Counted from the stretch's first letter, positions 34,592 through 43,134 are shown. The stretch: DNA of 64,000 nucleotides from Paenibacillus rigui (GCF_002234615.1 NZ_NMQW01000008.1:186001-250000); one strand, 5' to 3'. Program-made: numbers and translations. Notes: generated from the sequence alone by a model not told the origin.

Positions 34592-34864
34592 CTGCGTATT
34601 TTTATCGCTTATCTAGTAATCATGAACATCATTAGTTTCTGTTTGATGGCTTACGACAAATCACAGGCGGGTCAACGGAAGAGAAGAGTGCCCGAGAAGC
34701 GATTGTTTGGCTATGCCGCATTCGGTGGGGCACTGGGCGCATGGGCCGGGATGTATACCTGGCGCCACAAAACGAAGCATACTTCCTTCGTTCTTGGCAT
34801 CCCCGCGCTGCTTGCCGTCAATGCGGTTCTGGTTTATTTTATTGCTCGAGGCCTGAATTCGTAA
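34592..34864 (+). CDS. DUF1294 small membrane protein
   Basis: This protein of about 90 residues has two hydrophobic helices around the family signature MAYDKSQAGQRKRRVPEKRLF and LGAWAGMYTWRHKTKHTSFVLGIP. The function is unknown. The start is unclear: the best ribosome-binding site (GGGAGGCGG, 34578-34586) is correctly spaced only for a CTG at 34592. TTG 34571 lies upstream without a site, and ATG 34622 would cut into the first helix. Confidence 0.75.
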   Translation: MRIFIAYLVIMNIISFCLMAYDKSQAGQRKRRVPEKRLFGYAAFGGALGAWAGMYTWRHKTKHTSFVLGIPALLAVNAVLVYFIARGLNS

Positions 34865-34981
34865 AGTAAATTCTTTCCCTTAAATCCGAATATTTACGAA
34901 TGTTATTATATATTATGTTCGTATATGTACCTATTAAGAGATGATAGAAGGACAATTTTCGCAAAACAGCGATCCTTTTCG

Positions 34982-35010
34982 TTGACTCGCCTTTGGTCAT
35001 CGGGTAGAAT
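34982..35010 (+). promoter_or_regulatory. Strong sigma-A promoter in a gene-free region
   Basis: TTGACT (34982-34987), a 17-base spacer and TAGAAT (35005-35010), with no gene until 35302. It drives the putative RNA at 35017-35153. Confidence 0.75.
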
Positions 35011-35016
35011 AAAAGC

Positions 35017-35153
35017 CATAAGCAAGAGGTCATCACCATCGCATTCCAATTCGTATATCCTCAATAATCGGATTGAGGCTCTCTAGAAGGAACCGTGAAT
35101 TCCTAACTACGAATGACAGAGCTTTTATGTCATGTTCGTTGTTAGGATTTTTT
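35017..35153 (+). ncRNA. Putative orphan small RNA or leader RNA (about 137 nt)
   Basis: Downstream of the promoter are a small hairpin (CCTCAAT 35059-35065 with ATTGAGG 35072-35078) and a long terminator stem (from TCCTAAC 35101-35107 to GTTAGGA 35141-35147) ending in six Ts. No ORF with a ribosome-binding site lies inside. It may be a free small RNA or a premature-termination leader of the amidohydrolase gene at 35302. Confidence 0.6.
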
Positions 35154-35249
35154 GCGTAGATTAAGAAAGTAGAAGTTTCCCAGCTTTCGTCTACCTTGAC
35201 AAACGCATGCCGTCATAAAGATGGCGAAGCCGTTTATCCTTGGTTCGCG
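35148..35249 (+). repeat. Dispersed structured intergenic repeat, copy 2
   Basis: This is the partner of 30344-30444. It also begins in a terminator T run and keeps the same hairpins with changed bases (AAGTAGA with TCTACCTT; GCCGTC with GATGGC; GGC-GAA-GCC). The rest of the gap to 35302 shows nothing else. Confidence 0.6.
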
Positions 35250-35301
35250 GTTGACTGTTTTACACAAGGAATGAATTGAATCCGGGAAGGGAAGTGGAGT
35301 C

Positions 35302-36627
35302 ATGGCGACAACTTTGATAAAGAACGCCTGCATTGTGACCATGAATGCAGCGAATGACGTATTGAACGGTGAAGTGCTGATTGAGGATGACCGCATTGTC
35401 CAGGTAGGAGCGAAGCTTGATGAAGCGGCAGCGGATACGGTGCTGGATGCAGGCGGAAAGGTGCTGCTGCCCGGCTTCGTGCAGACGCATATTCATCTGT
35501 GCCAAACCTTGTTCCGCGGCAGAGCCGACGATTTGGAGCTGCTGGACTGGCTGCGCAAAAAAATATGGCCCCTCGAAGCGGCTCATGACGAGGAATCGAT
35601 CTATTACTCCGCTCTGCTGGGCATCGGGGAGCTGATCCGCAGCGGTACAACGACCATTCTGGATATGGAGACGGTTCGCCATACGGATTATGCTTTTCAA
35701 GCCATGGCACAGAGCGGTATCCGGGCCATCTCCGGGAAGGTTATGATGGATCACGGGGCGAATGTGCCGGCTATTTTGCTGGAGGATACGGACGCTTCTT
35801 TGAAGGAAAGCGAGGCCTTGCTGAACAAATGGCACGGACATGACAACGGCCGGCTGCAGTACGCCTTTTGCCCGAGATTTGTAGTGTCCTGCACGGAACA
35901 ACTGTTGACGGGGGTACGCGATTTATCGAAGCAGCACAATGTGCTGGTGCATACTCATGCCTCCGAGAACCGGGGGGAAATCGAGCTTGTCGAATCGGAA
36001 AGAGGCATGCGTAACGTAACCTACCTCGATCATATCGGGCTAGCCTCACCTCAGCTGGTGCTGGCCCACTGTGTATGGCTGGATGAGCAGGAGAAGGAAA
36101 TCATTCGCAGCCGCGGTGTGAAGGTAACGCACTGCCCGGGCTCCAATATGAAGCTGGCGTCGGGGCTCGCTGAAATACCGGACCTGCTGGGCCGCCACAT
36201 TCACGTTGGCATAGGCGCGGACGGAGCCCCTTGCAACAACAATCTGGATATGTTCCAGGAAATGCGGCTCACCGCCTACATCCAGAAGGTTCAGCATGGG
36301 CCGACGGTCATGAACGCCCGTTCCGTTCTGCGCCTGGCCACGATGGGCGGGGCCGAGGTGCTGGGGCTTGAGCATGAAATTGGCAGTATCGAACCGGGGA
36401 AAAAGGCGGATTTGCAGCTGCTTGATTTGTATGACTTCCACTCCTTCCCCTCCTATGATGTCGATTTATTTTCGCGTATCGTCTATTCCGCAACCCGGGG
36501 GGATGTCGATACGGTATTTATTGACGGAAAGATCGTGATGGAGAACAAGCTGGTCAAAACGATCGACAAAGATCTTGTGCTTAAGGAATCCGATCAAGCG
36601 ATAAAAAGATTGCTGACCCGAATCTGA
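35302..36627 (+). CDS. Adenosine-type amidohydrolase (MTA/SAH or 5'-deoxyadenosine deaminase family)
   Basis: The 441-residue cytoplasmic metal-dependent deaminase belongs to the TRZ/ATZ group. Metal ligands appear in TVFQ-like LPGFVQTHIHLCQ (HxH), VLVHTHASEN, VLAHCVWL and VGIGADGAPCNNNLDMF. The composite N- and C-terminal beta sandwich (LIKNACIVTMN ... DTVFIDGKIVMENK) is intact. Members deaminate methylthioadenosine, S-adenosylhomocysteine or 5'-deoxyadenosine; the motifs alone do not tell which. It is monocistronic, with a terminator behind it and the putative leader RNA ahead. Confidence 0.85.
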   Translation: MATTLIKNACIVTMNAANDVLNGEVLIEDDRIVQVGAKLDEAAADTVLDAGGKVLLPGFVQTHIHLCQTLFRGRADDLELLDWLRKKIWPLEAAHDEESIYYSALLGIGELIRSGTTTILDMETVRHTDYAFQAMAQSGIRAISGKVMMDHGANVPAILLEDTDASLKESEALLNKWHGHDNGRLQYAFCPRFVVSCTEQLLTGVRDLSKQHNVLVHTHASENRGEIELVESERGMRNVTYLDHIGLASPQLVLAHCVWLDEQEKEIIRSRGVKVTHCPGSNMKLASGLAEIPDLLGRHIHVGIGADGAPCNNNLDMFQEMRLTAYIQKVQHGPTVMNARSVLRLATMGGAEVLGLEHEIGSIEPGKKADLQLLDLYDFHSFPSYDVDLFSRIVYSATRGDVDTVFIDGKIVMENKLVKTIDKDLVLKESDQAIKRLLTRI

Positions 36628-36671
36628 TGAATTGATCAATAAAACCGCATCCATAGGAAACATACTGAAAA

Positions 36672-36712
36672 AGACCATCCGATCGATGAACTCGAACGGA
36701 TGGTTTCTTTTT
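36672..36712 (+). terminator. Terminator after the deaminase gene
   Basis: ACCATCCG (36674-36681) pairs with CGGATGGT (36697-36704), followed by TTCTTTTT. Confidence 0.85.
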
Positions 36713-36725
36713 GTGTTGAATAAAA

Positions 36726-36757
36726 TGATTGAAAAAATCAAAAAAATGACGTAATAT
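36726..36757 (+). promoter_or_regulatory. Promoter and possible operator of the SIS-aldolase-kinase operon
   Basis: TTGAAA (36729-36734), a 17-base spacer and TAATAT (36752-36757). The palindrome TGATT-GAAAA-AATCA (36726-36740) overlaps the -35. Confidence 0.7.
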
Positions 36758-36786
36758 TTCATTATAAACAGGAGAGGGGCAATCCA

Positions 36787-37842
36787 ATGACAATATTCGG
36801 TCAATTTACGTATCCTGAAATTTCCTCGCAAGCGGAGGCGCTGCAGGCGGCTTGGGGTCAGCTGGAGCAGCAGCAGGCATGGATTCAGTCCTATTTACTG
36901 CATCCGGAAGCGGATGAAATTATTTTTATCGGCTCGGGCTCTTCTTATTATCAGGCGCTATCGATGGCTTCAACCTGCCGTACATGGCTTGGCAAAAGCG
37001 CAGCGGCTTATCCTTCATCCGAGCTGTTTTTATTTGGCAGGCAGGCTATGCCGGGGCACCGCCATTATTTGGTCATCGGCGTATCCCGTTCCGGGGAGTC
37101 AACGGAGGTTATTTTGGCTCTGGAAGCCGTGCGTGAGCTGTCGAATGTTACCGTGGCGGGCATTACTTGTTATGAGAACAGCAAGCTGGCACAGATTGCG
37201 GACTGCCTTCTCTCTCCGCTCGGGAAAGAAACAAGCACGGTGATGACAAAATCGTTCAGCAGCATGACGTTTATGATGCAAACGGCGATCGCCAAGGCGT
37301 CGGGACATGAACCATGGGTGCGGGAGATGGAGCAAGTGCTGCAGGCGGATGCGGGCGTAACGGCCGGCTCGGATAGTTTCATCCGAAATCTCGTGGCTCA
37401 AAACGATTTCCAGAAATATATATACCTGGGCATGGGGACCGCTTACGGCATCTCGCTCGAAGCTTGCCTGAAGATCAAAGAAATGTCCTACGTGTGGACG
37501 GAAGCCTACGGCACGCTGGAATTCCGCCATGGACCCAAATCGGTGGTAGAGCCGGGGACGCTGGTCTGCCTGCTGCTATCCGAGCAAGCCCGTCCGTACG
37601 AGTTGAAGGTTGCACAGGAAATGCAGGCATACGGTGCCTTCGTTCTGCTGCTGACCGCGAAGCAAGGGGACGATACCTCTTTTGCGGATGCCGTACTGGA
37701 GGTTGGAGGCGAGGCTTTGTCCGATGAAGCGCGCAGTGTGTTGTATTTGCCCGCTCTGCAGTATTTAGGCTATTACACCGCAATGAAGCGGGGAGTCAAC
37801 CCTGATACGCCTCGGAATTTGACGCAAGTGGTCATTATTTAA
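36787..37842 (+). CDS. SIS-domain sugar-phosphate isomerase/deaminase (AgaS-like)
   Basis: This 351-residue cytoplasmic protein has two SIS domains, without the glutaminase part of GlmS. The first holds IIFIGSGSSYYQALS and LVIGVSRSGESTEVI. The second holds YIYLGMGTAYGISLEACLKIKEMSYVWTEAYGTLEFRHGP. It resembles AgaS/FrlB-type aminosugar-phosphate deaminases or ketose isomerases. Being followed by a class II aldolase and a PfkB kinase, it most likely converts galactosamine-6-phosphate or a related sugar phosphate to tagatose-6-phosphate. The start follows AGGAGAGG. Confidence 0.85.
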   Translation: MTIFGQFTYPEISSQAEALQAAWGQLEQQQAWIQSYLLHPEADEIIFIGSGSSYYQALSMASTCRTWLGKSAAAYPSSELFLFGRQAMPGHRHYLVIGVSRSGESTEVILALEAVRELSNVTVAGITCYENSKLAQIADCLLSPLGKETSTVMTKSFSSMTFMMQTAIAKASGHEPWVREMEQVLQADAGVTAGSDSFIRNLVAQNDFQKYIYLGMGTAYGISLEACLKIKEMSYVWTEAYGTLEFRHGPKSVVEPGTLVCLLLSEQARPYELKVAQEMQAYGAFVLLLTAKQGDDTSFADAVLEVGGEALSDEARSVLYLPALQYLGYYTAMKRGVNPDTPRNLTQVVII

Positions 37843-37891
37843 TCCCTGGCTCCAGGCTAATCCAATTATCGAAAATCGGAGGTACAGCAAT

Positions 37892-38758
37892 ATGCCATTA
37901 GTGTCGTCGACCCCTTTATTGGAAGCGGCAAGAGCGCAGGGCTATGGAATCGGGGCCTTTAACGTCCATACGCTCGAGATGCTGCAGGCAGTAGTCGAGG
38001 CGGCGGAGGAGACGCAGTCGCCGCTCATTCTTCAGTCCACCGTCGGGACCGTCAAGCATTTGGGTGCCGACTATATTGCTGCGGCCGCACAGACGGCAGC
38101 CGCCCGCGCCCATGTTCCCATCGCGCTGCATCTGGATCATTGCACGGATTTCGATACGATCATTCAATGTATTCGCGCAGGCTATACATCCGTTATGATC
38201 GACGCGTCCATGCACAGCTTTGAGGAAAATGTAATCCAAACCCGCCGTGTCGTGGACATTGCCAGAGCCGCGGGTGTCAATGTCGAAGCCGAGCTGGGCA
38301 AGGTCGGCGGTGTCGAGGACGACATCGTCGTCGCGGAGCACGAAGCGCTGATGGCGGACCCGGACGAATGCGTCCGCTTCGTCGAGCTGACGGGCGTGCC
38401 GACGCTGGCGCCGGCCATCGGAACGGCACATGGCATCTACAAGGGAGAGCCGAATATTGACTTCGGCCGGATCGAACGGATCGCGGGCAAGGTTCCGCTG
38501 CCCTTAGTGCTGCATGGCGGATCCGGCATTCCGGAGGAGCAGGTGAAACGCTGCATTTCACTTGGCATGGCCAAGATGAACATTGCTACGGAGATCCGCA
38601 TTATTTTCTCTAATGCCATCAAAAAGGTATTTGCCGAGCATCCGTCGGAGAACGATCCGCGTAAATATATGATTCCTGCCAAACAAGCCGTGAAGGAAGC
38701 GGCGATGGATAAAATGCGGATGGTCGGCAGCATAGGTAAAGCCAAGGAATGGAAGTGA
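37892..38758 (+). CDS. Class II ketose-bisphosphate aldolase (GatY/KbaY type)
   Basis: The 288-residue zinc aldolase splits tagatose- or fructose-1,6-bisphosphate into two trioses. HLDHCTDFD carries the catalytic aspartate and a zinc histidine. AELGKVGGVEDD, GTAHGIYKGEPNIDF and LVLHGGSGIPEEQV hold the other ligands and the phosphate site. The length and the VGGVEDD signature fit GatY/AgaY rather than FbaA. It lies 49 bp after the SIS gene and 9 bp before the kinase gene. Confidence 0.92.
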   Translation: MPLVSSTPLLEAARAQGYGIGAFNVHTLEMLQAVVEAAEETQSPLILQSTVGTVKHLGADYIAAAAQTAAARAHVPIALHLDHCTDFDTIIQCIRAGYTSVMIDASMHSFEENVIQTRRVVDIARAAGVNVEAELGKVGGVEDDIVVAEHEALMADPDECVRFVELTGVPTLAPAIGTAHGIYKGEPNIDFGRIERIAGKVPLPLVLHGGSGIPEEQVKRCISLGMAKMNIATEIRIIFSNAIKKVFAEHPSENDPRKYMIPAKQAVKEAAMDKMRMVGSIGKAKEWK

Positions 38759-38767
38759 TCCTAGCCC

Positions 38768-39700
38768 ATGATTACTACAGTTACATTGAATGCGGCTATC
38801 GATAAAACATATTATATGCCCCGGTTTTCCTTGGGCCGGGTATCCCGTGTGCACAACGTGTACGCAGAGCCGGGAGGCAAAGGGATTAATGTAGCCCGGG
38901 TCATACATTTGTTGGGATATCCGGTTGTAGCCACCGGTTTTCTGGGTGGAAGCAACGGGGAATGGATTCGCAGAGGCTTGGAACGCCAAGAGCTTGCTCA
39001 TGATTTCGTAAATGTGGATGGTGAATCCCGGTTATGCTTGAATCTGATCGATGAATCGGCGGGCGAGTCTACCGAGGTGCTGGAGCCGGGGCCTGAGATT
39101 TCGGAGAAGGCGATGGAGCAATTGGCCGAAACCGTGCAGCGGCTGGCGAGGCAATCCTCAATCGTCTGCTTCAGCGGCAGTTTGCCCCGGGGGGTGCCGA
39201 GCGACTATTATGCGAGGCTCGTTACCGTGACCAAGCAAGCCGGGGCCAAGGCTTTTCTCGATGCAAGCGGCCCGGCGCTGCAAAGCGGCATCAAAGCGGC
39301 CCCCTGTTTCATTAAACCGAATCAGGAGGAGATGGCCCAGTTGCTCGGTTCGGCTTGGAACGAAAAGCAGGACACATTGCTGGAGCAGCTGGACACCCTG
39401 CACCAATCCGGCCTGGAGACCATCAGCGTCTCCTTGGGTGCGGAGGGGGCGTATACGTCTCATTCCATGAAGCGGTACCGGGTCCGGGCTCCACATCTAC
39501 GGGCCGTGAATACGGTAGGCTGTGGGGACGCCTATGTCGCCGGAATGGCGGTGGCGGTTCATCGGGGGCTGCCGATAAAGGGCTGCCTCGCCTATGCCGC
39601 CGCAGCCGGCTCCGCCAATGCGTTAACGGCCCGTGCGGGATATGTGGACCCGCTGGATGTAGAGGAACTGCTGGGTCAGGTGACTGTCGAGGGTGAATAA
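38768..39700 (+). CDS. PfkB-family hexose-phosphate kinase (tagatose-6-P or fructose-1-P kinase)
   Basis: The 310-residue ribokinase-fold enzyme has the N-terminal TVTLNAAIDKTYYM, the first signature region EPGGKGINVARVIHLLG and the second signature NTVGCGDAYVAGMAVA, where the usual GAGD anion hole reads GCGD. It phosphorylates a sugar monophosphate at C1 or C6 to supply the aldolase encoded just upstream. Together with the SIS protein this gives a tagatose-type pathway. A hairpin follows. Confidence 0.9.
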   Translation: MITTVTLNAAIDKTYYMPRFSLGRVSRVHNVYAEPGGKGINVARVIHLLGYPVVATGFLGGSNGEWIRRGLERQELAHDFVNVDGESRLCLNLIDESAGESTEVLEPGPEISEKAMEQLAETVQRLARQSSIVCFSGSLPRGVPSDYYARLVTVTKQAGAKAFLDASGPALQSGIKAAPCFIKPNQEEMAQLLGSAWNEKQDTLLEQLDTLHQSGLETISVSLGAEGAYTSHSMKRYRVRAPHLRAVNTVGCGDAYVAGMAVAVHRGLPIKGCLAYAAAAGSANALTARAGYVDPLDVEELLGQVTVEGE

Positions 39701-39742
39701 GGAACGCTAGCCAGCCGGCGAGTATGTTTATCAAAATGAGAA

Positions 39743-39778
39743 AAGCAGCCTCGGCGGAAGTGGAAGCCGAGGCTGCTT
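39743..39778. terminator. Hairpin between convergent pfkB-like and lacI-like genes
   Basis: A 13-bp stem (AAGCAGCCTCGGC at 39743-39755, complement 39766-39778). The T run is short on either strand; it is likely a bidirectional terminator. Confidence 0.75.
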
Positions 39779-39780
39779 CA

Positions 39781-40794
39781 TTACAGCTTTCGATCGGTAG
39801 ATTTTCGTATAATCAGCTCCGAGGGCAGGACAACCTTCCGGGTGGAGGGAGGGGCCGTGCCTTCAATTCGCTCGATCAGCATTTGCATCCCCATATATCC
39901 CATATCATAGGCAGGCTGGGCGGCAACGGTTAAGAACGGGTTATAGTCGGGAATCGGCTCGGGATCGTCGAAGCAGGCAACGGCAACATCGCCGGGAACG
40001 TCTATCTGCATCTGGCGCAGTGCGCGGATCGTATTGACTCCGATAAAATTGTTGGCTGCGAGAATCGCAGTCGGGCGCTCATCCGGCGTAAGTCTGATGA
40101 GTGTATTGACAATATCCGAAAGGTTATCCTGACGGAAATGCGTCTCAATAAACAGCTGGGGATTCAGCTCCAAACCGTTCAAGAGCAACGCCTCCTGAAA
40201 AGCCTGCTTTCTTTCCCTGGCGTTGGAAACGCTGGAAGGGCCGTTGATCAAAGCAATTTTGCGGTGCCCTTGTTCCACAAGATGGGCAACAAGCTTACGG
40301 GTAGTTTCCGGGTTGTCTCCAAGGACGAGGTCGCTTGTCATCCCGTCGACATGCCGGTCGATGAGCACGAAGGGCACTTTGCGCTTCACTAGCTTCCGCA
40401 GGTTGGCAAGCGAGCCGTCCCCTGCAGGAGCTATGAGTACCCCATCCACCTTGCTTGACAGCAGCAGATCGATGTACCTGGATTCCTTCATCGTCTGCTC
40501 GTCCGTGTTGCCAAGTAAAAGCTGATATCCTGACTGCATCGCCTTATCCTCGGCTCCTCGGGCAATCGTCGTGAAGAAAGGATTCGAAATGTCCGATATC
40601 ACAAGGGAAACGAGCTTCGTTTCCTTGGAGATGAGACTTCGGGCTTGTTTATTCGGAATATAATCCAGCTCCTCGATCACGGCCTCGACCTTTAACCGCG
40701 TCTTCTCACTGATGAGAGGAGATCGGTTGATTACCCGGGACACCGTCATGGGGGAGACATTCGCTTTCTTGGCGACATCATATATGGTAACCAT
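39781..40794 (-). CDS. LacI-family transcriptional regulator
   Basis: The 337-residue repressor has an N-terminal helix-turn-helix and hinge (TIYDVAKKANVSPMTVSRVINRS, then ARSLISKETKLV) and a sugar-binding core (VSLVISDISNPFFTTIARG, VDGVLIAPAGD, IALINGPSSVSNARER, ACFDDPEPIPDYNP). The frame is open to 40929, but ATG 40794 gives the usual start (MVTIYDVAKK) with AAGGA upstream. It is divergent from the L-galactose-dehydrogenase-like operon, with a LacI-type palindrome between them, so it probably represses that operon and itself. It could also control the adjacent tagatose-type operon. Confidence 0.92.
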   Translation of the reverse strand: MVTIYDVAKKANVSPMTVSRVINRSPLISEKTRLKVEAVIEELDYIPNKQARSLISKETKLVSLVISDISNPFFTTIARGAEDKAMQSGYQLLLGNTDEQTMKESRYIDLLLSSKVDGVLIAPAGDGSLANLRKLVKRKVPFVLIDRHVDGMTSDLVLGDNPETTRKLVAHLVEQGHRKIALINGPSSVSNARERKQAFQEALLLNGLELNPQLFIETHFRQDNLSDIVNTLIRLTPDERPTAILAANNFIGVNTIRALRQMQIDVPGDVAVACFDDPEPIPDYNPFLTVAAQPAYDMGYMGMQMLIERIEGTAPPSTRKVVLPSELIIRKSTDRKL

Positions 40795-40968
40795 AAGGGT
40801 GAACGTTCCTTTCGGAGTAATGACTTGGGGTTGCAGGTGCAAGCCCGTCAATGAAATGGGCATGGCTCCTATTTTGGAACAATTAGCGCTATTTATCAAG
40901 TCGGGAGAACGAACTATTTGGAGAAGCAAACCTATGGATTGACGTTAGTTTCATTTGCTGGTAAGGTT

Positions 40969-40984
40969 ATGTTATCGGTAACAT
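40969..40984. promoter_or_regulatory. LacI-type operator
   Basis: ATGTTATCGGTAACAT is a near-perfect palindrome with the central CG typical of LacI-family sites, in the lacI-like/aldo-keto reductase divergent region. Confidence 0.75.
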
Positions 40985-41020
40985 AAAAATATCATAAGCT
41001 GCAGGAACAAGCAACGAGAT

Positions 41021-41060
41021 TATAATCTATGTCCTTTCACAGAAAGGGAAACCGCTTTCA
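41021..41060 (+). promoter_or_regulatory. -10 box and downstream cre site of the aldo-keto reductase operon
   Basis: TATAAT at 41021-41026 without a clear -35, then GGAAACCGCTTTCA at 41047-41060, which differs from the TGAAANCGNTTTCA cre consensus at one base. A cre just after the start site fits CcpA roadblock repression. Confidence 0.65.
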
Positions 41061-41103
41061 AATGCAGAATAAGTAAAATGAAGCAAGGGGGATATGAGCA
41101 TTT

Positions 41104-42045
41104 ATGAAGTACAGAAAGCTGGGCAAGACGGAACTGGATGTGTCTGTATTGAGCTTCGGGGCCTCTTCTCTTGGAAGCGTGTTCCGCGAAATCGATGATC
41201 ATGAGGGCATTCGCACCGTTCATGAAGCGGTGGAGCTGGGGATCAACCTGATTGACGTGTCACCCTACTACGGACTGACTAAAGCCGAGAGCGTCCTTGG
41301 GCAGGCCATCCGGGAAATGGATCGAAGCCGGTTTTATTTAACGACGAAGGCTGGCCGTTACGGCGGCGATGCATTTGATTTCTCGGCGGACCGTATTCAA
41401 CGCAGCGTGGAGGAGAGCCTGGCTCGGCTGCATACGGACTACATCGATATATTATATTTGCATGATATTGAATTCGGCTCCATGCGCCAAATCATTGAGG
41501 AGAGCCTGCCCTCGCTTCAGAAGCTGAAGCAGGAAGGGAAGATCCGGTTTGCGGGCATATCGGGCTTGCCTCTCCAAATATTCCGGTCCGTACTGAACGC
41601 GCCGGAGGCGGACGGATTTGTTGATAGCGTGTTATCCTACTGCCACTATTCCTTGAATGACACCTCGCTGCTTGAGCTGCTGCCCCAGTTGGATGCCAAA
41701 GGAATCGGATTGGTGAATGCGTCCCCGTTATCGATGGGCTTGCTGAGCGGCAAAGAGCCCCCGGACTGGCATCCGGCAGGTGCAAAGGTCAAGGAAGTGT
41801 GCCGTCAAACAGCTGAAGCTTGCGCTGCCGAGGGAATTAACCTGCCTAAGCTGGCGATTCAATTCGCTGTAGCTCATGAAGGCATTCCGACGACGCTGGT
41901 CAGTACGGCAAGGCCGGAAAACATCGCCACGAACGCAGCGTGGACCGACGAGCCGATAGATCCGCAAGCGCTGCTGCGGGTGCAGGAGCTGCTGGCACCC
42001 ATCCATAATGAGACTTGGCTGAGCGGCAGACCGGAAAATAACTAG
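41104..42045 (+). CDS. Aldo/keto reductase, L-galactose dehydrogenase-like
   Basis: The 313-residue NAD(P)-dependent enzyme oxidises an aldose to its lactone. The TIM-barrel motifs are KLGKTELDVSVLSFGASSLG, NLIDVSPYYG (catalytic tyrosine), TTKAGRYG and ILYLHDIEFGSMRQI. Several of these, and VLSYCHYSLND with ASPLSMGLLSG and PPDWHPA, closely match plant-type L-galactose dehydrogenase as I recall it. It is the first gene after the LacI operator and cre site, and is followed by a polyol dehydrogenase resembling L-galactonate 5-dehydrogenase. Confidence 0.87.
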   Translation: MKYRKLGKTELDVSVLSFGASSLGSVFREIDDHEGIRTVHEAVELGINLIDVSPYYGLTKAESVLGQAIREMDRSRFYLTTKAGRYGGDAFDFSADRIQRSVEESLARLHTDYIDILYLHDIEFGSMRQIIEESLPSLQKLKQEGKIRFAGISGLPLQIFRSVLNAPEADGFVDSVLSYCHYSLNDTSLLELLPQLDAKGIGLVNASPLSMGLLSGKEPPDWHPAGAKVKEVCRQTAEACAAEGINLPKLAIQFAVAHEGIPTTLVSTARPENIATNAAWTDEPIDPQALLRVQELLAPIHNETWLSGRPENN

Positions 42046-42120
42046 TCGTGCAAGCGGGACTGTTGTGTTGATGCCGGAAGGCAGGGGCATTTCATTATAA
42101 ATCAAAAGGAGAGCGAACTC

Positions 42121-43134
42121 ATGAGAACAATTGTGTGCGAAGAACCGAACCGCTTTGCAATGAAGGAAACCGGGATGCCGACAGCCTTGGAGGGAGAAGC
42201 GCTCATTCGCATCCGCCGGATTGGTATTTGCGGTACCGACCTGCATGCGTATCGCGGTAACCAGCCCTTTTTCGAATATCCCCGTATTTTGGGGCATGAG
42301 CTGGCCGGTGAAATCGTAGAGATCGGCAGCAACAGCCGTGGGCTGCAGCCGGGCGACACGGTAACGATTATGCCCTATTTGGAATGCGGACGCTGCATCG
42401 CATGCCGTACCGGCAAAACGAACTGCTGCACACAGATGAGGGTATTGGGCGTCCATCAGGATGGGGGCATGCGCGAGTATATGACGGTTCCCGCAGATCA
42501 TTTGTTGAAGGCGGACGGCTTGAGTCTGGAGCAAACCGCGATTGTAGAATGCCTAAGCATCGGTGCCCATGCGGTACGCAGAGCGGATATTGCTCCGAGC
42601 GAATTTGCGCTGGTTATCGGGGCGGGTCCCATTGGTTTAGGCGTCATGAAATTTGCCAAGCTGGCAGGGGCGCAGGTCATTGCGCTGGACATCAATGATG
42701 CACGTCTCCAGTATTGCAAGGATTGGGCTCCGGCTGACTATACCGTGAACGTGAAGAACGATCCGGTGAAGGAAATCGAAGCGATTACCGGAGGGGACTT
42801 CCCGACGGTCGTTTTCGATGCGACGGGCAATGCGAAGTCGATGGAGAGTGCATTCCAATATGTTTCGCATGGCGGACGGCTCGTGTATGTCGGCCTGGTC
42901 AAAGCGGATATTTCGTTCCATGATCCGGAATTCCATAAGCGCGAGCTGACGGTGATGGGAAGCCGGAATGCGACGATTGTTGATTTCGAGCACGTCATTG
43001 ACAGCTTGCGCAGCGGACAGATTGATACGGATTCGTTTATTACGCACCGCGTCGGCTTTGAAGACATGATCGGTGCCTACGAGTCCTGGCTTAAGCCGGA
43101 AACCGGCGTTATCAAGGCGATAGTGGAGCTGTAG
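42121..43134 (+). CDS. Zinc-type alcohol dehydrogenase, L-galactonate 5-dehydrogenase (LgoD/YjjN)-like
   Basis: The 337-residue medium-chain dehydrogenase has the catalytic zinc site (GICGTDLHAYRGNQPFF, GHELAGEIVEIG), the four-cysteine structural zinc loop CGRCIACRTGKTNCC and Rossmann motif VIGAGPIGLGVM. VLGVHQDGGMREY and DPEFHKRELTVMGSRNAT closely match E. coli YjjN/LgoD as remembered. It probably oxidises L-galactonate to D-tagaturonate after the upstream enzyme and lactone opening. AAGGAG precedes ATG 42121. Confidence 0.87.
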   Translation: MRTIVCEEPNRFAMKETGMPTALEGEALIRIRRIGICGTDLHAYRGNQPFFEYPRILGHELAGEIVEIGSNSRGLQPGDTVTIMPYLECGRCIACRTGKTNCCTQMRVLGVHQDGGMREYMTVPADHLLKADGLSLEQTAIVECLSIGAHAVRRADIAPSEFALVIGAGPIGLGVMKFAKLAGAQVIALDINDARLQYCKDWAPADYTVNVKNDPVKEIEAITGGDFPTVVFDATGNAKSMESAFQYVSHGGRLVYVGLVKADISFHDPEFHKRELTVMGSRNATIVDFEHVIDSLRSGQIDTDSFITHRVGFEDMIGAYESWLKPETGVIKAIVEL

